NCBI RefSeq assembly: GCF_913774235.1
Contig: NZ_CAJYDW010000017.1
Location: 372,001-436,000, forward strand
Length of the DNA stretch: 64,000 nt
DNA from: an uncultured Pseudomonas sp.
GTDB taxonomy: Bacteria; Pseudomonadota; Gammaproteobacteria; Pseudomonadales; Pseudomonadaceae
Direction: 5' to 3'
Shown here piece after piece: positions 16,108 through 22,404 of the stretch; the first letter of the stretch is position 1, and every line of letters begins with the position of its first letter. The notes under the pieces were generated by a model that was given only the letters and a program-made list of their open reading frames with translations, was not told where the DNA came from and searched no databases. Both the position numbers and the translations under genes were made by a program.

Positions 16108-16694
16108 GCGGGTGCTCCTGTCTGGCTGCCGCCGCTCTGGACGCCGCCGTGGGTGTGCTTGACCAGGCTGATGCCGGCCGCCACCACGTCCTGGCTGACG
16201 GTGACCTGGCCGGTGACCTGCTGGTTGCCGGTCTGGGTGTAGTCGCCCTGGTGGGTGATGGGGCCGACGATGGTGATGCCGCCGGGGCTGGTCAGCTGCG
16301 TGACCCCGCCCGCGGGCAACACGGCGCTCAGGCGATGGGCCTGGCTGTCGTATTCGATGACGGCGCCGTCCGGGTAGCTGCGTCTATGCAGGTCGGCACG
16401 ATCGCCATTGGCCGGCAGCAGCTGGCTGAACAGACCGCAGAGGACGATGCCCTGTGTGGTCTGGCCGCTGGGGCTGAGCAGCACGACCTGCTCGCCGATA
16501 GTCGGCGGGTCCCACTCGCGGCTGCTGCCGGCGCGTAGCGTCAGCCAGGGCAGCCAGCCGGTGAGCAGCTCGCCGCTCTGCACGCGCACGCGGGCGGGGC
16601 GGGGTTCGGTGAGACTGCCGTGGTCCACCGCGGCGATGGTGCCGAGGCGGATCAGGTTCTCGAGGAGGCGGGAGAGCGCGGCGAAATCGTTCAT
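16104..16694 (-). CDS. V: Baseplate assembly protein / spike V
   Basis: A 196-aa gpV, the membrane-piercing spike. An OB-fold is indicated by RLGTIAAVDHGSLTEPRPARVRV, LTGWLPWLTLRAG and PTIGEQVVLLSPSG. A beta-helical stretch follows. The tip carries the HTHGG motif near the C-terminus (VKHTHGGVQSGGSQTG), where HxH residues bind an iron atom in P2 V. It starts at ATG 16694; an upstream in-frame extension was rejected. It heads the second late unit, 46 bp after the dyad at 16740. Confidence 0.92.
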   Translation of the reverse strand: MNDFAALSRLLENLIRLGTIAAVDHGSLTEPRPARVRVQSGELLTGWLPWLTLRAGSSREWDPPTIGEQVVLLSPSGQTTQGIVLCGLFSQLLPANGDRADLHRRSYPDGAVIEYDSQAHRLSAVLPAGGVTQLTSPGGITIVGPITHQGDYTQTGNQQVTGQVTVSQDVVAAGISLVKHTHGGVQSGGSQTGAPA

Positions 16695-16739
16695 GCCACC
16701 AGCATGGCGCTCGCCCGGGCGCCGTGCAGCCGGCGGGCG

Positions 16740-16760
16740 TTGTCGGCACACGGCCGACAA
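16740..16760 (-). promoter_or_regulatory. Putative Ogr-binding dyad (TTGT-N13-ACAA) of the V operon
   Basis: A 21-bp element with TTGTCGGC and GCCGACAA arms, the most symmetric of the four. It directly abuts the stop codon of the orphan chaperone and lies 46 bp upstream of V. Confidence 0.65.
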
Positions 16761-16762
16761 GT

Positions 16763-17044
16763 TCAGGCGGTGCCGATCAGCCGGGCCACGTCCGGGTTGG
16801 CCGCCAGGAAGGCCTTGAGCTTGTCGACCGGGTCCTCGGCTGCGTAGGCCTTGGGACGGTTGACCAGGCGCCAGGCGCTGCCGTCCCAGCGCGGCCACTG
16901 GCTGTCTTCCCAGGTGGTGGGCGGCGGCGTTTCCACGCAACGCGCCGGCAGGAGATAGACGCCGGGATCGAGCGGGGACTCGTCGGCGACGGTCTCGCCC
17001 AGGTAGAAGCCGGTGTGGTCGAGCTGATAGACGAGCTTGTCCAT
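16763..17044 (-). CDS. Orphan tail fibre assembly-type protein
   Basis: A 93-aa protein. Start at ATG 17044 with an AAGGAG ribosome-binding site. The composition fits small tail-fibre assembly proteins: an N-terminal GFYLGETVADESPLDPGVYLLP followed by the WPRWDGSAWRLVNRPK-type motif, ending in a short helix. It directly follows the 3' remnant of a fibre gene (17055-17161), so it is probably the surviving chaperone of a lost third fibre cassette. It may serve fibre 1, which has no chaperone of its own; that is speculation. Confidence 0.65.
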   Translation of the reverse strand: MDKLVYQLDHTGFYLGETVADESPLDPGVYLLPARCVETPPPTTWEDSQWPRWDGSAWRLVNRPKAYAAEDPVDKLKAFLAANPDVARLIGTA

Positions 17045-17054
17045 GGGCACTCCT

Positions 17055-17161
17055 TCAGTACTTGATGCTGGCCAGCAGGGCGATGTCGTGCGGGCGGCCG
17101 GTGCCCTCGCTGAAGGCGCGGCAGGCCTGGGTCGACAGCGCTATGACGACAGGCGGTCGCC
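17055..17161 (-). pseudogene. 3' remnant of a tail fibre gene
   Basis: In the space between R and the orphan chaperone the minus strand reads ...FSEGTGRPHDIALLASIKY-stop. This closely matches the end of fibre 1 (ESRPRNIALLACIKY-stop). No start codon or fibre body is present. It is a truncated fibre C-terminus of some 30 codons. Confidence 0.75.
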
Positions 17162-17677
17162 TCAGCCCTGACTGCGCTTCGGATGCGGCATGGCCAGCGC
17201 CACGGCGTCGCCGGCGGCGCTGGACTGCCATTCGCCGAGGGTGCCATCCGCCGTGGACAGCTGCCAGGTACCGGCGTCCAGGTAGGGGCTGTAGTGCGGC
17301 TCGGCGGGGCGGGTCAGTTGGTAGGAGCCGTCCGCCTGGCGCTCGGTCACCACTCTTTCGGTGAGCGGCAGCAGCAGGGTGAGGCCGTTCGCGGTCATCT
17401 CGAAGCCGATGCCCTGGGCGGCCTGGTCGAGATTGACCAGCAAGTCGGACTGGTTCTCCCGGACCCAGAGCAGCAGCGCCAGGAGCACCAGGTCGACGTC
17501 GCCGGCGAAGTCGCTGAGGCTCAGGCGCACCTGGTAGGCGTACTCCCAGGACAGGCTGGTGGCGCCGGTGCAGTGCAGCCGGCCCTGGGTGACGGTGAGC
17601 GCCAGGCGACTGGGGTTGTCGTGCAGTTCCGGGATGCTGGCGAGCAACTGGGCGCGAAGACTAGCGGGTTTGTTCAT
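17162..17677 (-). CDS. R: Tail completion protein R (P2 gpR-like)
   Basis: A 171-aa P2 gpR-family protein needed to finish the tail. The N-terminal half is diagnostic: LRAQLLASIPELHDNPSRLAL, TGATSLSWEYAYQVRLSLSDFAGDVDLVLLALLLWVRENQSDLL (residues about 7-80). It overlaps Rz1 upstream by 17 bp. The S gene that follows R in P2 is missing here; the fibre remnant occupies that place. Confidence 0.85.
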   Translation of the reverse strand: MNKPASLRAQLLASIPELHDNPSRLALTVTQGRLHCTGATSLSWEYAYQVRLSLSDFAGDVDLVLLALLLWVRENQSDLLVNLDQAAQGIGFEMTANGLTLLLPLTERVVTERQADGSYQLTRPAEPHYSPYLDAGTWQLSTADGTLGEWQSSAAGDAVALAMPHPKRSQG

Positions 17678-17930
17678 GCTGGGCCTGCTGTAGGGTGTAG
17701 ATCTGGTCGACCTGGGCGGCGCAGTCTGCCCACGCCGCCTCCAGGGTGTCGGCGTCGGCGAGCAGGTCGCCGTTACTGCGCGGCGCCGTGGCCGGCAGCT
17801 GGCAGGGCGTCACCAGCGGACAGCCAGTCACGGTAAGCGCCGGCACCGTCGAGGGTGGGGCGCTGGCGCAGCCGGCGAGCTGCAGCAGGCAGAGGCTGAG
17901 CAGCCCAGGCCTTGAGATCGCGGTTTTCAT
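17661..17930 (-). CDS. Rz1: Rz1-like outer-membrane spanin lipoprotein, overlapping Rz
   Basis: An 89-aa lipoprotein starting at ATG 17930. A short signal and lipobox LQLAGC (Cys about residue 20) are followed by a Pro/Ser-rich linker (ASAPPSTVPAL), as expected of Rz1. Its 5' part lies inside Rz in another frame (17773-17930). Together they span the periplasm and disrupt the outer membrane at the end of lysis. A longer upstream frame was rejected. Confidence 0.8.
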   Translation of the reverse strand: MKTAISRPGLLSLCLLQLAGCASAPPSTVPALTVTGCPLVTPCQLPATAPRSNGDLLADADTLEAAWADCAAQVDQIYTLQQAQHEQTR

Positions 17931-18207
17931 CTTCGAGCTCCTGCAACCGGCGCCGGCGAAGATCCAGTTCGCGGCGCAGGTCGTGTTGGGTGGTCTGGAG
18001 TTGGCGCTGGGCGGCGCGTTGCTGGTCCAGCACCTGCTGTAGCTGGCGCAGTTCGGCCTGGGCTGTGCCGGCGGCCTGGCGGGCACTGTCGCGCTCGGCA
18101 CCGGTCAGCTGCAGGCGCAACTGCTGGGCATGCAGCAGCAAGCCGAGCAGGACGCAGCCGACCAGCAGCGCCAGGGCGCCGAGCAGACGTGCCGCCAGCA
18201 GGTTCAT
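17773..18207 (-). CDS. Rz: Rz-like inner-membrane spanin
   Basis: A 144-aa protein starting at ATG 18207. One N-terminal membrane anchor (ARLLGALALLVGCVLLGLLL, residues 5-24) is followed by a long periplasmic coiled coil rich in Gln, Arg and Leu (residues 28-100), the architecture of phage Rz (LysB). The start overlaps the end of the 65-aa ORF. It carries Rz1 in an alternate frame over its 3' half. Confidence 0.8.
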   Translation of the reverse strand: MNLLAARLLGALALLVGCVLLGLLLHAQQLRLQLTGAERDSARQAAGTAQAELRQLQQVLDQQRAAQRQLQTTQHDLRRELDLRRRRLQELEDENRDLKAWAAQPLPAAARRLRQRPTLDGAGAYRDWLSAGDALPAAGHGAAQ

Positions 18208-18401
18208 AGCGGTCGCCAGCCGGCGTGGCCGAGCGCCGCGCGGTCCAGGTGGCGGGGATCGCCGACCACCACGATGGCCTTGACCCCCGGGCTGGTGCGC
18301 TGGATGGTCTCGGCCAGGCGTTCGGCGTCTTCCAGGGAGGCCCCGGCCGGCAGGATGAAAACGTCGCCATCGCTGCTGGGCCACTGCGGGTCGTGGCTCA
18401 T
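18204..18401 (-). CDS. Small hypothetical protein in the lysis cassette
   Basis: A 65-aa protein starting at ATG 18401, overlapping the endolysin stop, and ending on the Rz start codon. The overlaps on both sides argue that it is translated. The sequence has an alpha/beta look (GDVFILPAGASLEDAERLAETI, then VKAIVVVGDPRHLD) without signal or membrane segment. I do not recognise a family. In this position it could modulate lysis timing, which is a guess from location only. Confidence 0.65.
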   Translation of the reverse strand: MSHDPQWPSSDGDVFILPAGASLEDAERLAETIQRTSPGVKAIVVVGDPRHLDRAALGHAGWRPL

Positions 18402-19210
18402 CGAGCGGACTCCGCTTTATAGCGAGCGAAGGCGCGCGCCAGCTTGATGTCGTAGAGATTGCGCGCATAGCCGGGGCCGTTGTAGCCGCGGGCGAAATCC
18501 GCCCATTTGCCGGTGCGCAGCGCCTGCAGCAGCCCCGGCTGGGTGCGCAGGAAGCGCACGAAGGCCTCAAGTTGCGCCGCCGCGCCGCTGCTCAGGCGCT
18601 CGGCGAAGTCCTGGATCCCGGCATAGCCCAGCGTCTGCCAGTGGTAGCCCATGATCTGGAACAGGCCCCAGCTGGCCGACTCCAGGGCCAGGTTCTCGTC
18701 GAGCTGGCGCGCCAGGGTGATCCGTTGCCATTCGCTGGCGCCGTTGCCATAGCCGCCGGGTTGCGGATTGACCAGGTTGGGATAGTCCCGAGCCAGCAAC
18801 TCGGCCGTGGCGCGGCCGCGGCGTTCAACCAGGCGGGCGTAGAAGACGTGGCGTTCGAAGAGGATCACCGGACGGCCGTCTTCCAGGAAGCCACTGCCAC
18901 GGGATTCGACTTCGGTGACCGCCTGGACGGCGGCCAGGGGCACGGCCAGGGTGGCGGCGGCGCTCTGCAGATCGGCGGGGGCCAACTGGCGGGGATCCGC
19001 GGCGCCGCCCAACGCGGCCAGGGTACGCGGACCGGCGAGGCCATCCGCCGGCAGGCCGGCACGGCTCTGGAAGGCCTGGACGGCGGCCAGGGTCGTTGCG
19101 TCGAAAGTGCCGCTGGCGACAAGAGCGAAACCTTGGGCGGCCAGTGCCTGCTGCAAGGCTTGCACTCCCGGGCCCTGGTCGCCCTGGCGCAAAGACGTGG
19201 CCGCACTCAT
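18398..19210 (-). CDS. Endolysin: PG-binding domain plus N-acetylmuramidase
   Basis: A 270-aa peptidoglycan hydrolase. Residues about 8-68 are a PG_binding_1 domain (LRQGDQGPGVQALQQAL, VQAFQSRAGLPADGLAGPRTLAALG). Residues about 85-265 are an N-acetylmuramidase (DUF3380) domain with VTEVESRGSGF (predicted catalytic Glu), ILFERHVFYARL, WGLFQIMGYHW and FARGYNGPGY. It has no signal peptide, so it needs the holin to reach the wall. It overlaps the holin by 4 bp and the 65-aa ORF by 4 bp. It releases the particles by lysis. Confidence 0.93.
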   Translation of the reverse strand: MSAATSLRQGDQGPGVQALQQALAAQGFALVASGTFDATTLAAVQAFQSRAGLPADGLAGPRTLAALGGAADPRQLAPADLQSAAATLAVPLAAVQAVTEVESRGSGFLEDGRPVILFERHVFYARLVERRGRATAELLARDYPNLVNPQPGGYGNGASEWQRITLARQLDENLALESASWGLFQIMGYHWQTLGYAGIQDFAERLSSGAAAQLEAFVRFLRTQPGLLQALRTGKWADFARGYNGPGYARNLYDIKLARAFARYKAESAR

Positions 19211-19539
19211 TGCAGATCCACCTTGCGGTCGAGGTAGCGATCAGCCAGCTTGCGCACCCCTTCGACGCCGAGCAGGCCGATGATCCCGCCGAAGAACGGC
19301 GCCGTGGTGCTGGACAGATTGAACAGTTCGAAGCCGCCACAGGCGCTGACGGTGATCAGACCGCACAGTGGCGCCTCCAATAGCATCTGGCGCCAGCTGC
19401 CGCCGCCATAGGCGACGCGCAGGGCGGCGATGCCTGTGCCGATCAGGCCGGCATAGAAGGAGGGCCAGTGATCCTGGAACCAGGCGATCAGAAAGGCCCA
19501 GGTATCGGGGCGGTCGGGCATGTCGGGTTTCTCGCGCAT
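19207..19539 (-). CDS. Lambda-S-type phage holin
   Basis: A 110-aa holin of the lambda-family type (Phage_holin_3). Three membrane segments are seen at about residues 25-45, 53-72 and 80-98 (FFGGIIGLLGVEG). A charged N-terminus precedes them (MREKPDMPDRPDTW), and an internal Met at residue 7 offers a possible second start, as in dual-start holins. It permeabilises the inner membrane at the set time. It lies between X and the endolysin. Confidence 0.85.
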   Translation of the reverse strand: MREKPDMPDRPDTWAFLIAWFQDHWPSFYAGLIGTGIAALRVAYGGGSWRQMLLEAPLCGLITVSACGGFELFNLSSTTAPFFGGIIGLLGVEGVRKLADRYLDRKVDLQ

Positions 19540-19543
19540 GGGA

Positions 19544-19768
19544 TCAATCCCAGAGGTTCACCGGCTGTTGCGCGGCGGTGCCGGCGGTGGCCGTGGTGGG
19601 GACATCTGGCAGGGTGACGGGGGTGCCGATGGGCAGGACCGGACCGAGTTCGGCCAGGCCTGGGTTGTGGTCGAGGGCGGCCTCGGTGACGCCGCGGGTG
19701 TAGCCGTAGTGCCGCAGGCAGACGAGGTCGAGGGTGTCGCCATGCTGGGTACGCAGAACGGTGGTCAT
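19544..19768 (-). CDS. X: Tail protein X (P2 gpX-like, LysM-type)
   Basis: A 74-aa gpX protein, start ATG 19768 with a GAGGAG ribosome-binding site 8 bp upstream. The family pattern TQHGDTLDLVCLRHYGYTRGVTEAALDHNPGLAELGPVLPIGTPVTLPDV (LysM-like, given here by its ends at residues 8 and 57) is clear. In P2, X follows the head-completion gene L. Here no head gene lies upstream: X is first in the unit, preceded only by the dyad at 19911 and the divergent HigA-like gene. Confidence 0.9.
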   Translation of the reverse strand: MTTVLRTQHGDTLDLVCLRHYGYTRGVTEAALDHNPGLAELGPVLPIGTPVTLPDVPTTATAGTAAQQPVNLWD

Positions 19769-19910
19769 CAGCGCAACTCCTCGGGACGCGGCCGGTTCGG
19801 ACTGGAGAAAGGGAAAGGCGGAGTGGGGTTGGCCATGCCAGGGTCTCGCAGGCATAGGGGTAGTGCTGGTCATGGTCGAACGGCCACCGCGACGCGGCAA
19901 CGCGCGGGGG

Positions 19911-19931
19911 TTGTAGGCCGGAAGGGGACAA
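19911..19931 (-). promoter_or_regulatory. Putative Ogr-binding dyad (TTGT-N13-ACAA) of the X-lysis-R operon
   Basis: A 21-bp element with TTGT and ACAA arms 143 bp upstream of X, in the gap before the divergent HigA-like gene. It has the same arm spacing as the other three sites. Confidence 0.65.
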
Positions 19932-20003
19932 GCCGCAGAGAGAGGCGTTACTGGGTGTAAACCCAAAGATCACACTTTCGACTACCACCGACACGGAGGC
20001 CCC

Positions 20004-20276
20004 ATGGCCATGCATAGCCCCCCGCATCCCGGCGCCGTTTTGGCAACGGTGCTCGAGGAAACCCCGATCAAGATCGCCGAGGCCGCGCGCCGGCTGCACT
20101 TCAGCCGCGTCTACCTGTCCGGCGTGGTGCACGGCCGCAAGCCGATCCGCGCCGACCTCGCCGTGCGTCTGGAGCGTGCCGGCCTGTCCACTGCGCGCTT
20201 CTGGTTGTCGATGCAGGCCGCCTACGACCAGTGGCAGGCCGAGCAGCCGGCCGTCGAGCGCATCGCCGCCGCCTGA
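20004..20276 (+). CDS. HigA-family antitoxin / XRE regulator, without a visible HigB
   Basis: A 90-aa HigA-type (VapI-like) helix-turn-helix protein: HPGAVLATVLEETPIKIAEAARRLHFSRVYLSGVVHGRKPIRADLAVRLERAGLSTARFWLSMQAAYD is the conserved core (residues about 7-75, quoted by its ends HPG and AYD). The start has a GGAGG site. HigB toxin genes usually lie just upstream of higA; only 235 bp separate it from X and they hold no toxin-like ORF. It is therefore an orphan. It may be a stabilisation relic or a regulator of the divergent late promoter. Confidence 0.85.
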   Translation: MAMHSPPHPGAVLATVLEETPIKIAEAARRLHFSRVYLSGVVHGRKPIRADLAVRLERAGLSTARFWLSMQAAYDQWQAEQPAVERIAAA

Positions 20277-20289
20277 GCCGAAACGCAAA

Positions 20290-20323
20290 AGCCCCTGGCA
20301 GCCTGAACTGCCAGGGGCTTTTT
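20290..20323. terminator. Strong rho-independent terminator
   Basis: The arms GCCCCTGGCAG (20291-20301) and CTGCCAGGGGC (20308-20318) enclose a 6-nt loop, followed by TTTTT. A-residues on the other side make it usable from both directions. It closes the HigA gene and the right end of the tail region. Confidence 0.92.
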
Positions 20324-20784
20324 CATGCCTGGGGATCGCACCGGGATAGGGGGTACGTACGCCGTTACCAGCGTTCCGATCCAGCCTCCGGTTGGGCGTA
20401 GACCGCGTCAGGCCTGGCTTCCAGCCCCTGCCGTCGTGCCGTTCCCTCAGCGTTCCCGCGCCCGTTCTCCAGCCGCGAAGCCGCTTGCCAGAGGGGTTCT
20501 GAAGAATCCTGAGTAACAGTCTATTTTGTTACTGCAGAACCTTGGATAACGGCCAGGGAACAGCCACGACAAACGGCTCAAAGCCAGGTTAGCCAAGGCG
20601 TACAAAGATTTTCGAGCGGTGGGTAACGGCGGTAACGCCAGCCCCTGGCCCGACCCTGAAAAGAGGCTGTTGGCAGGCGGGAGGGTGGATAGAGATCGGT
20701 GCAGCGCTGGAAGCCAACTGTCACCAAAACTGTCACCAGCTTGCCTGGCGACCGGCTCTCAACTGCTGAAAGCCGCATGAAATC
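20324..20784. other. Non-coding stretch between the tail region and tRNA-Gly
   Basis: About 460 bp with no convincing gene. It contains a tandem ACTGTCACC pair (near 20719-20741) close to the tRNA 3' end. Short ORFs here are unsupported. It may be eroded prophage end (integrase/att DNA), but no integrase motif can be read. Confidence 0.5.
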
Positions 20785-20858
20785 TGGAGCGGGCGAAGGG
20801 AATCGAACCCTCGTCATGAGCTTGGGAAGCTCAGGTAATGCCATTATACGACGCCCGC
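20785..20858 (-). tRNA. tRNA-Gly (anticodon CCC)
   Basis: A full cloverleaf on the minus strand. The acceptor GCGGGCG (20852-20858) pairs with CGCCCGC (20789-20795). The anticodon stem is TGAGC/GCTCA with loop TTCCCAA (anticodon CCC), the T-loop is GGTTCGATTCC, and 3' TCCA is encoded (20785-20788). The 3' end points to the phage-tail region, the usual geometry for integration into a tRNA gene. Confidence 0.95.
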
Positions 20859-20990
20859 GTGGGGTGCTTTGTACCAGAAGCTGGCGCCGGGGTGAAGAGG
20901 CGGGAGTCGTCTGGGTGTTTTGCGGTCCAAGGAATAGAGGCCGCACGCAGCGGTGACCGGGGACCCTGTCCCCAACGGAGGAGGGCGCGC

Positions 20991-22052
20991 ATGTCTCGCA
21001 ACCAGGGCACTATCCAGGGGGTGATTCCCCCCTACATTCTTGGCCGCATCATCGATCATGGCGACGAGCACCAGCGTTCCTGCGCCCTGACCACCCTCAG
21101 CCATGTCCAGAGCCTGCTGCACAATCCCGGCCGGCCGGGAGTGCGCCAGGCACCGGTCGGCGCCTTGCCGCGCACCGATGACGCCAGTCCGCAGCGCAGC
21201 ATCTTCGATGCCGGCAATGCCATGCAGTTACCGGGGCGACTGGTCCGCCAGGAAGGGCAGGCGGCGGTCAGCGACGTGGCGGTGGACGAGGCCTACGATT
21301 ACCTCGGCGCCACCTTCACCTTCTTCTATGAGGTATTCGGCCGCAACTCCATCGATGGCCAGGGCCTGCCCCTGGCCGGCACCGTGCACTATGGCCAGGA
21401 GTACCAGAACGCCTTCTGGAACGGCGAGCAGATGGTGTTCGGCGATGGCGACGGCGAGATCTTCAATCGTTTCACCATCGCCCTGGACGTCATTGCCCAC
21501 GAGCTGGCCCATGGCGTCACCGAGAGCGAGGCCGGATTGGTCTATTTCAATCAGTCCGGCGCGTTGAACGAGTCGGTGTCCGATGTTTTCGGCAGCTTGG
21601 TCAAGCAATACCAGCTCAAGCAGACCGCGGCCGAGGCGGACTGGATCATCGGGGCCGGGTTGCTCACCGACCGAATCAACGGCAAGGGGCTGAGATCCAT
21701 GGCCGAGCCCGGCACGGCCTACGACGATCCGACGCTGGGCAAGGACCCCCAGCCTGGCCATATGCGCGATTACATCGAAACCCGCGAAGACAACGGCGGC
21801 GTCCACCTCAACTCGGGCATTCCCAACCGCGCCTTCTATCTGGCGGCGGTGGCCCTCGGCGGCCATGCCTGGGAAAAGGCCGGTCCGATCTGGTATGACA
21901 CCCTGTGTGACAGCCGCCTGGCCAACGACGCGGATTTCGCCGCCTTTGCTCGATTGACGGTATCCAATGCCGGTCGGCGCTTCGGGGCGGAGTCGGCTGA
22001 GGTGCGGGCTGTCGAAGAGGCCTGGGCTGGTGTGGGCGTTACCCTGAGTTAA
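20991..22052 (+). CDS. Protealysin-like M4 family metallopeptidase
   Basis: A 353-aa thermolysin-family zinc protease. HELAH (H170, E171, H174) and NESVSDVFG (E194) are the metal and catalytic residues; GGVHLNSGIPNRAFY carries the C-terminal catalytic region. The N-terminus has a short propeptide with VIPPYILGRI, the PPL-type motif of protealysins, and no signal peptide. The start is ATG 20991 with GGAGGAG. The emfourin inhibitor gene follows 12 bp downstream. Protealysin-like enzymes are reported to act on host or bacterial proteins after release; the substrate here is unknown. Confidence 0.93.
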   Translation: MSRNQGTIQGVIPPYILGRIIDHGDEHQRSCALTTLSHVQSLLHNPGRPGVRQAPVGALPRTDDASPQRSIFDAGNAMQLPGRLVRQEGQAAVSDVAVDEAYDYLGATFTFFYEVFGRNSIDGQGLPLAGTVHYGQEYQNAFWNGEQMVFGDGDGEIFNRFTIALDVIAHELAHGVTESEAGLVYFNQSGALNESVSDVFGSLVKQYQLKQTAAEADWIIGAGLLTDRINGKGLRSMAEPGTAYDDPTLGKDPQPGHMRDYIETREDNGGVHLNSGIPNRAFYLAAVALGGHAWEKAGPIWYDTLCDSRLANDADFAAFARLTVSNAGRRFGAESAEVRAVEEAWAGVGVTLS

Positions 22053-22064
22053 AGGAGAACGGTG

Positions 22065-22400
22065 ATGCGCGAATTACCTCCGCTGGGCAAGGACACCGTG
22101 GTCAGGCTCTCGCGACAGGGCGGCTTTGCCCCCTTGCATGCGCTGAGCAAACCGCGGGAGATCGAATTCGGCCAGTACGACAGCGCACAGCGCGGGCGCA
22201 TCTGCTCGGTGCTGGAGCGCTGTCTGCCGGAATCCGGCGAGCCGACCCAGGTCGGGCGGGGTGATCAGCGCTATTTCAAGGTGGAGCTACGCTTCCGCCC
22301 GCAGCCCGCCGAGCAGGAAGACGAACTGACCCTACTGATCCCCGAAGACCGCGCGCCCAGCGAGCTGGTGCGCCTGTGGGACAAGGGCCTGGTCGAGTAG
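22065..22400 (+). CDS. Emfourin-like protealysin inhibitor
   Basis: A 111-aa protein co-directional with and 12 bp after the protease, ATG 22065 (GTG at 22062 also possible), ribosome-binding site AAAGGAG. Features typical of emfourin: VVRLSRQGGFA near the N-terminus, a basic/aromatic YFKVELRFRPQ strand and C-terminal LTLLIPEDRAPSELVRLWD. Emfourins form tight complexes with their cognate M4 protease and are encoded beside it. The pair is an enzyme-inhibitor operon. Confidence 0.82.
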   Translation: MRELPPLGKDTVVRLSRQGGFAPLHALSKPREIEFGQYDSAQRGRICSVLERCLPESGEPTQVGRGDQRYFKVELRFRPQPAEQEDELTLLIPEDRAPSELVRLWDKGLVE

Positions 22401-22404
22401 CCAC

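Noticed and set aside
17055..17161. P2 gene S after R
   Set aside because: The sequence matches a fibre C-terminus rather than gpS, and it is too short.
19769..20003. Possible HigB toxin gene upstream of higA
   Set aside because: The gap is too short, holds the late promoter and leader, and has no toxin-like frame.
20578..20946. Minus-strand 122-codon frame across the tRNA, possibly an integrase end
   Set aside because: It reads through the tRNA in antisense phase and has no tyrosine-recombinase motif; only the position is suggestive.
20838..20990. N-terminal extension of the M4 protease into the tRNA gene
   Set aside because: The ATG at 20991 has a good ribosome-binding site and matches the protealysin propeptide start.
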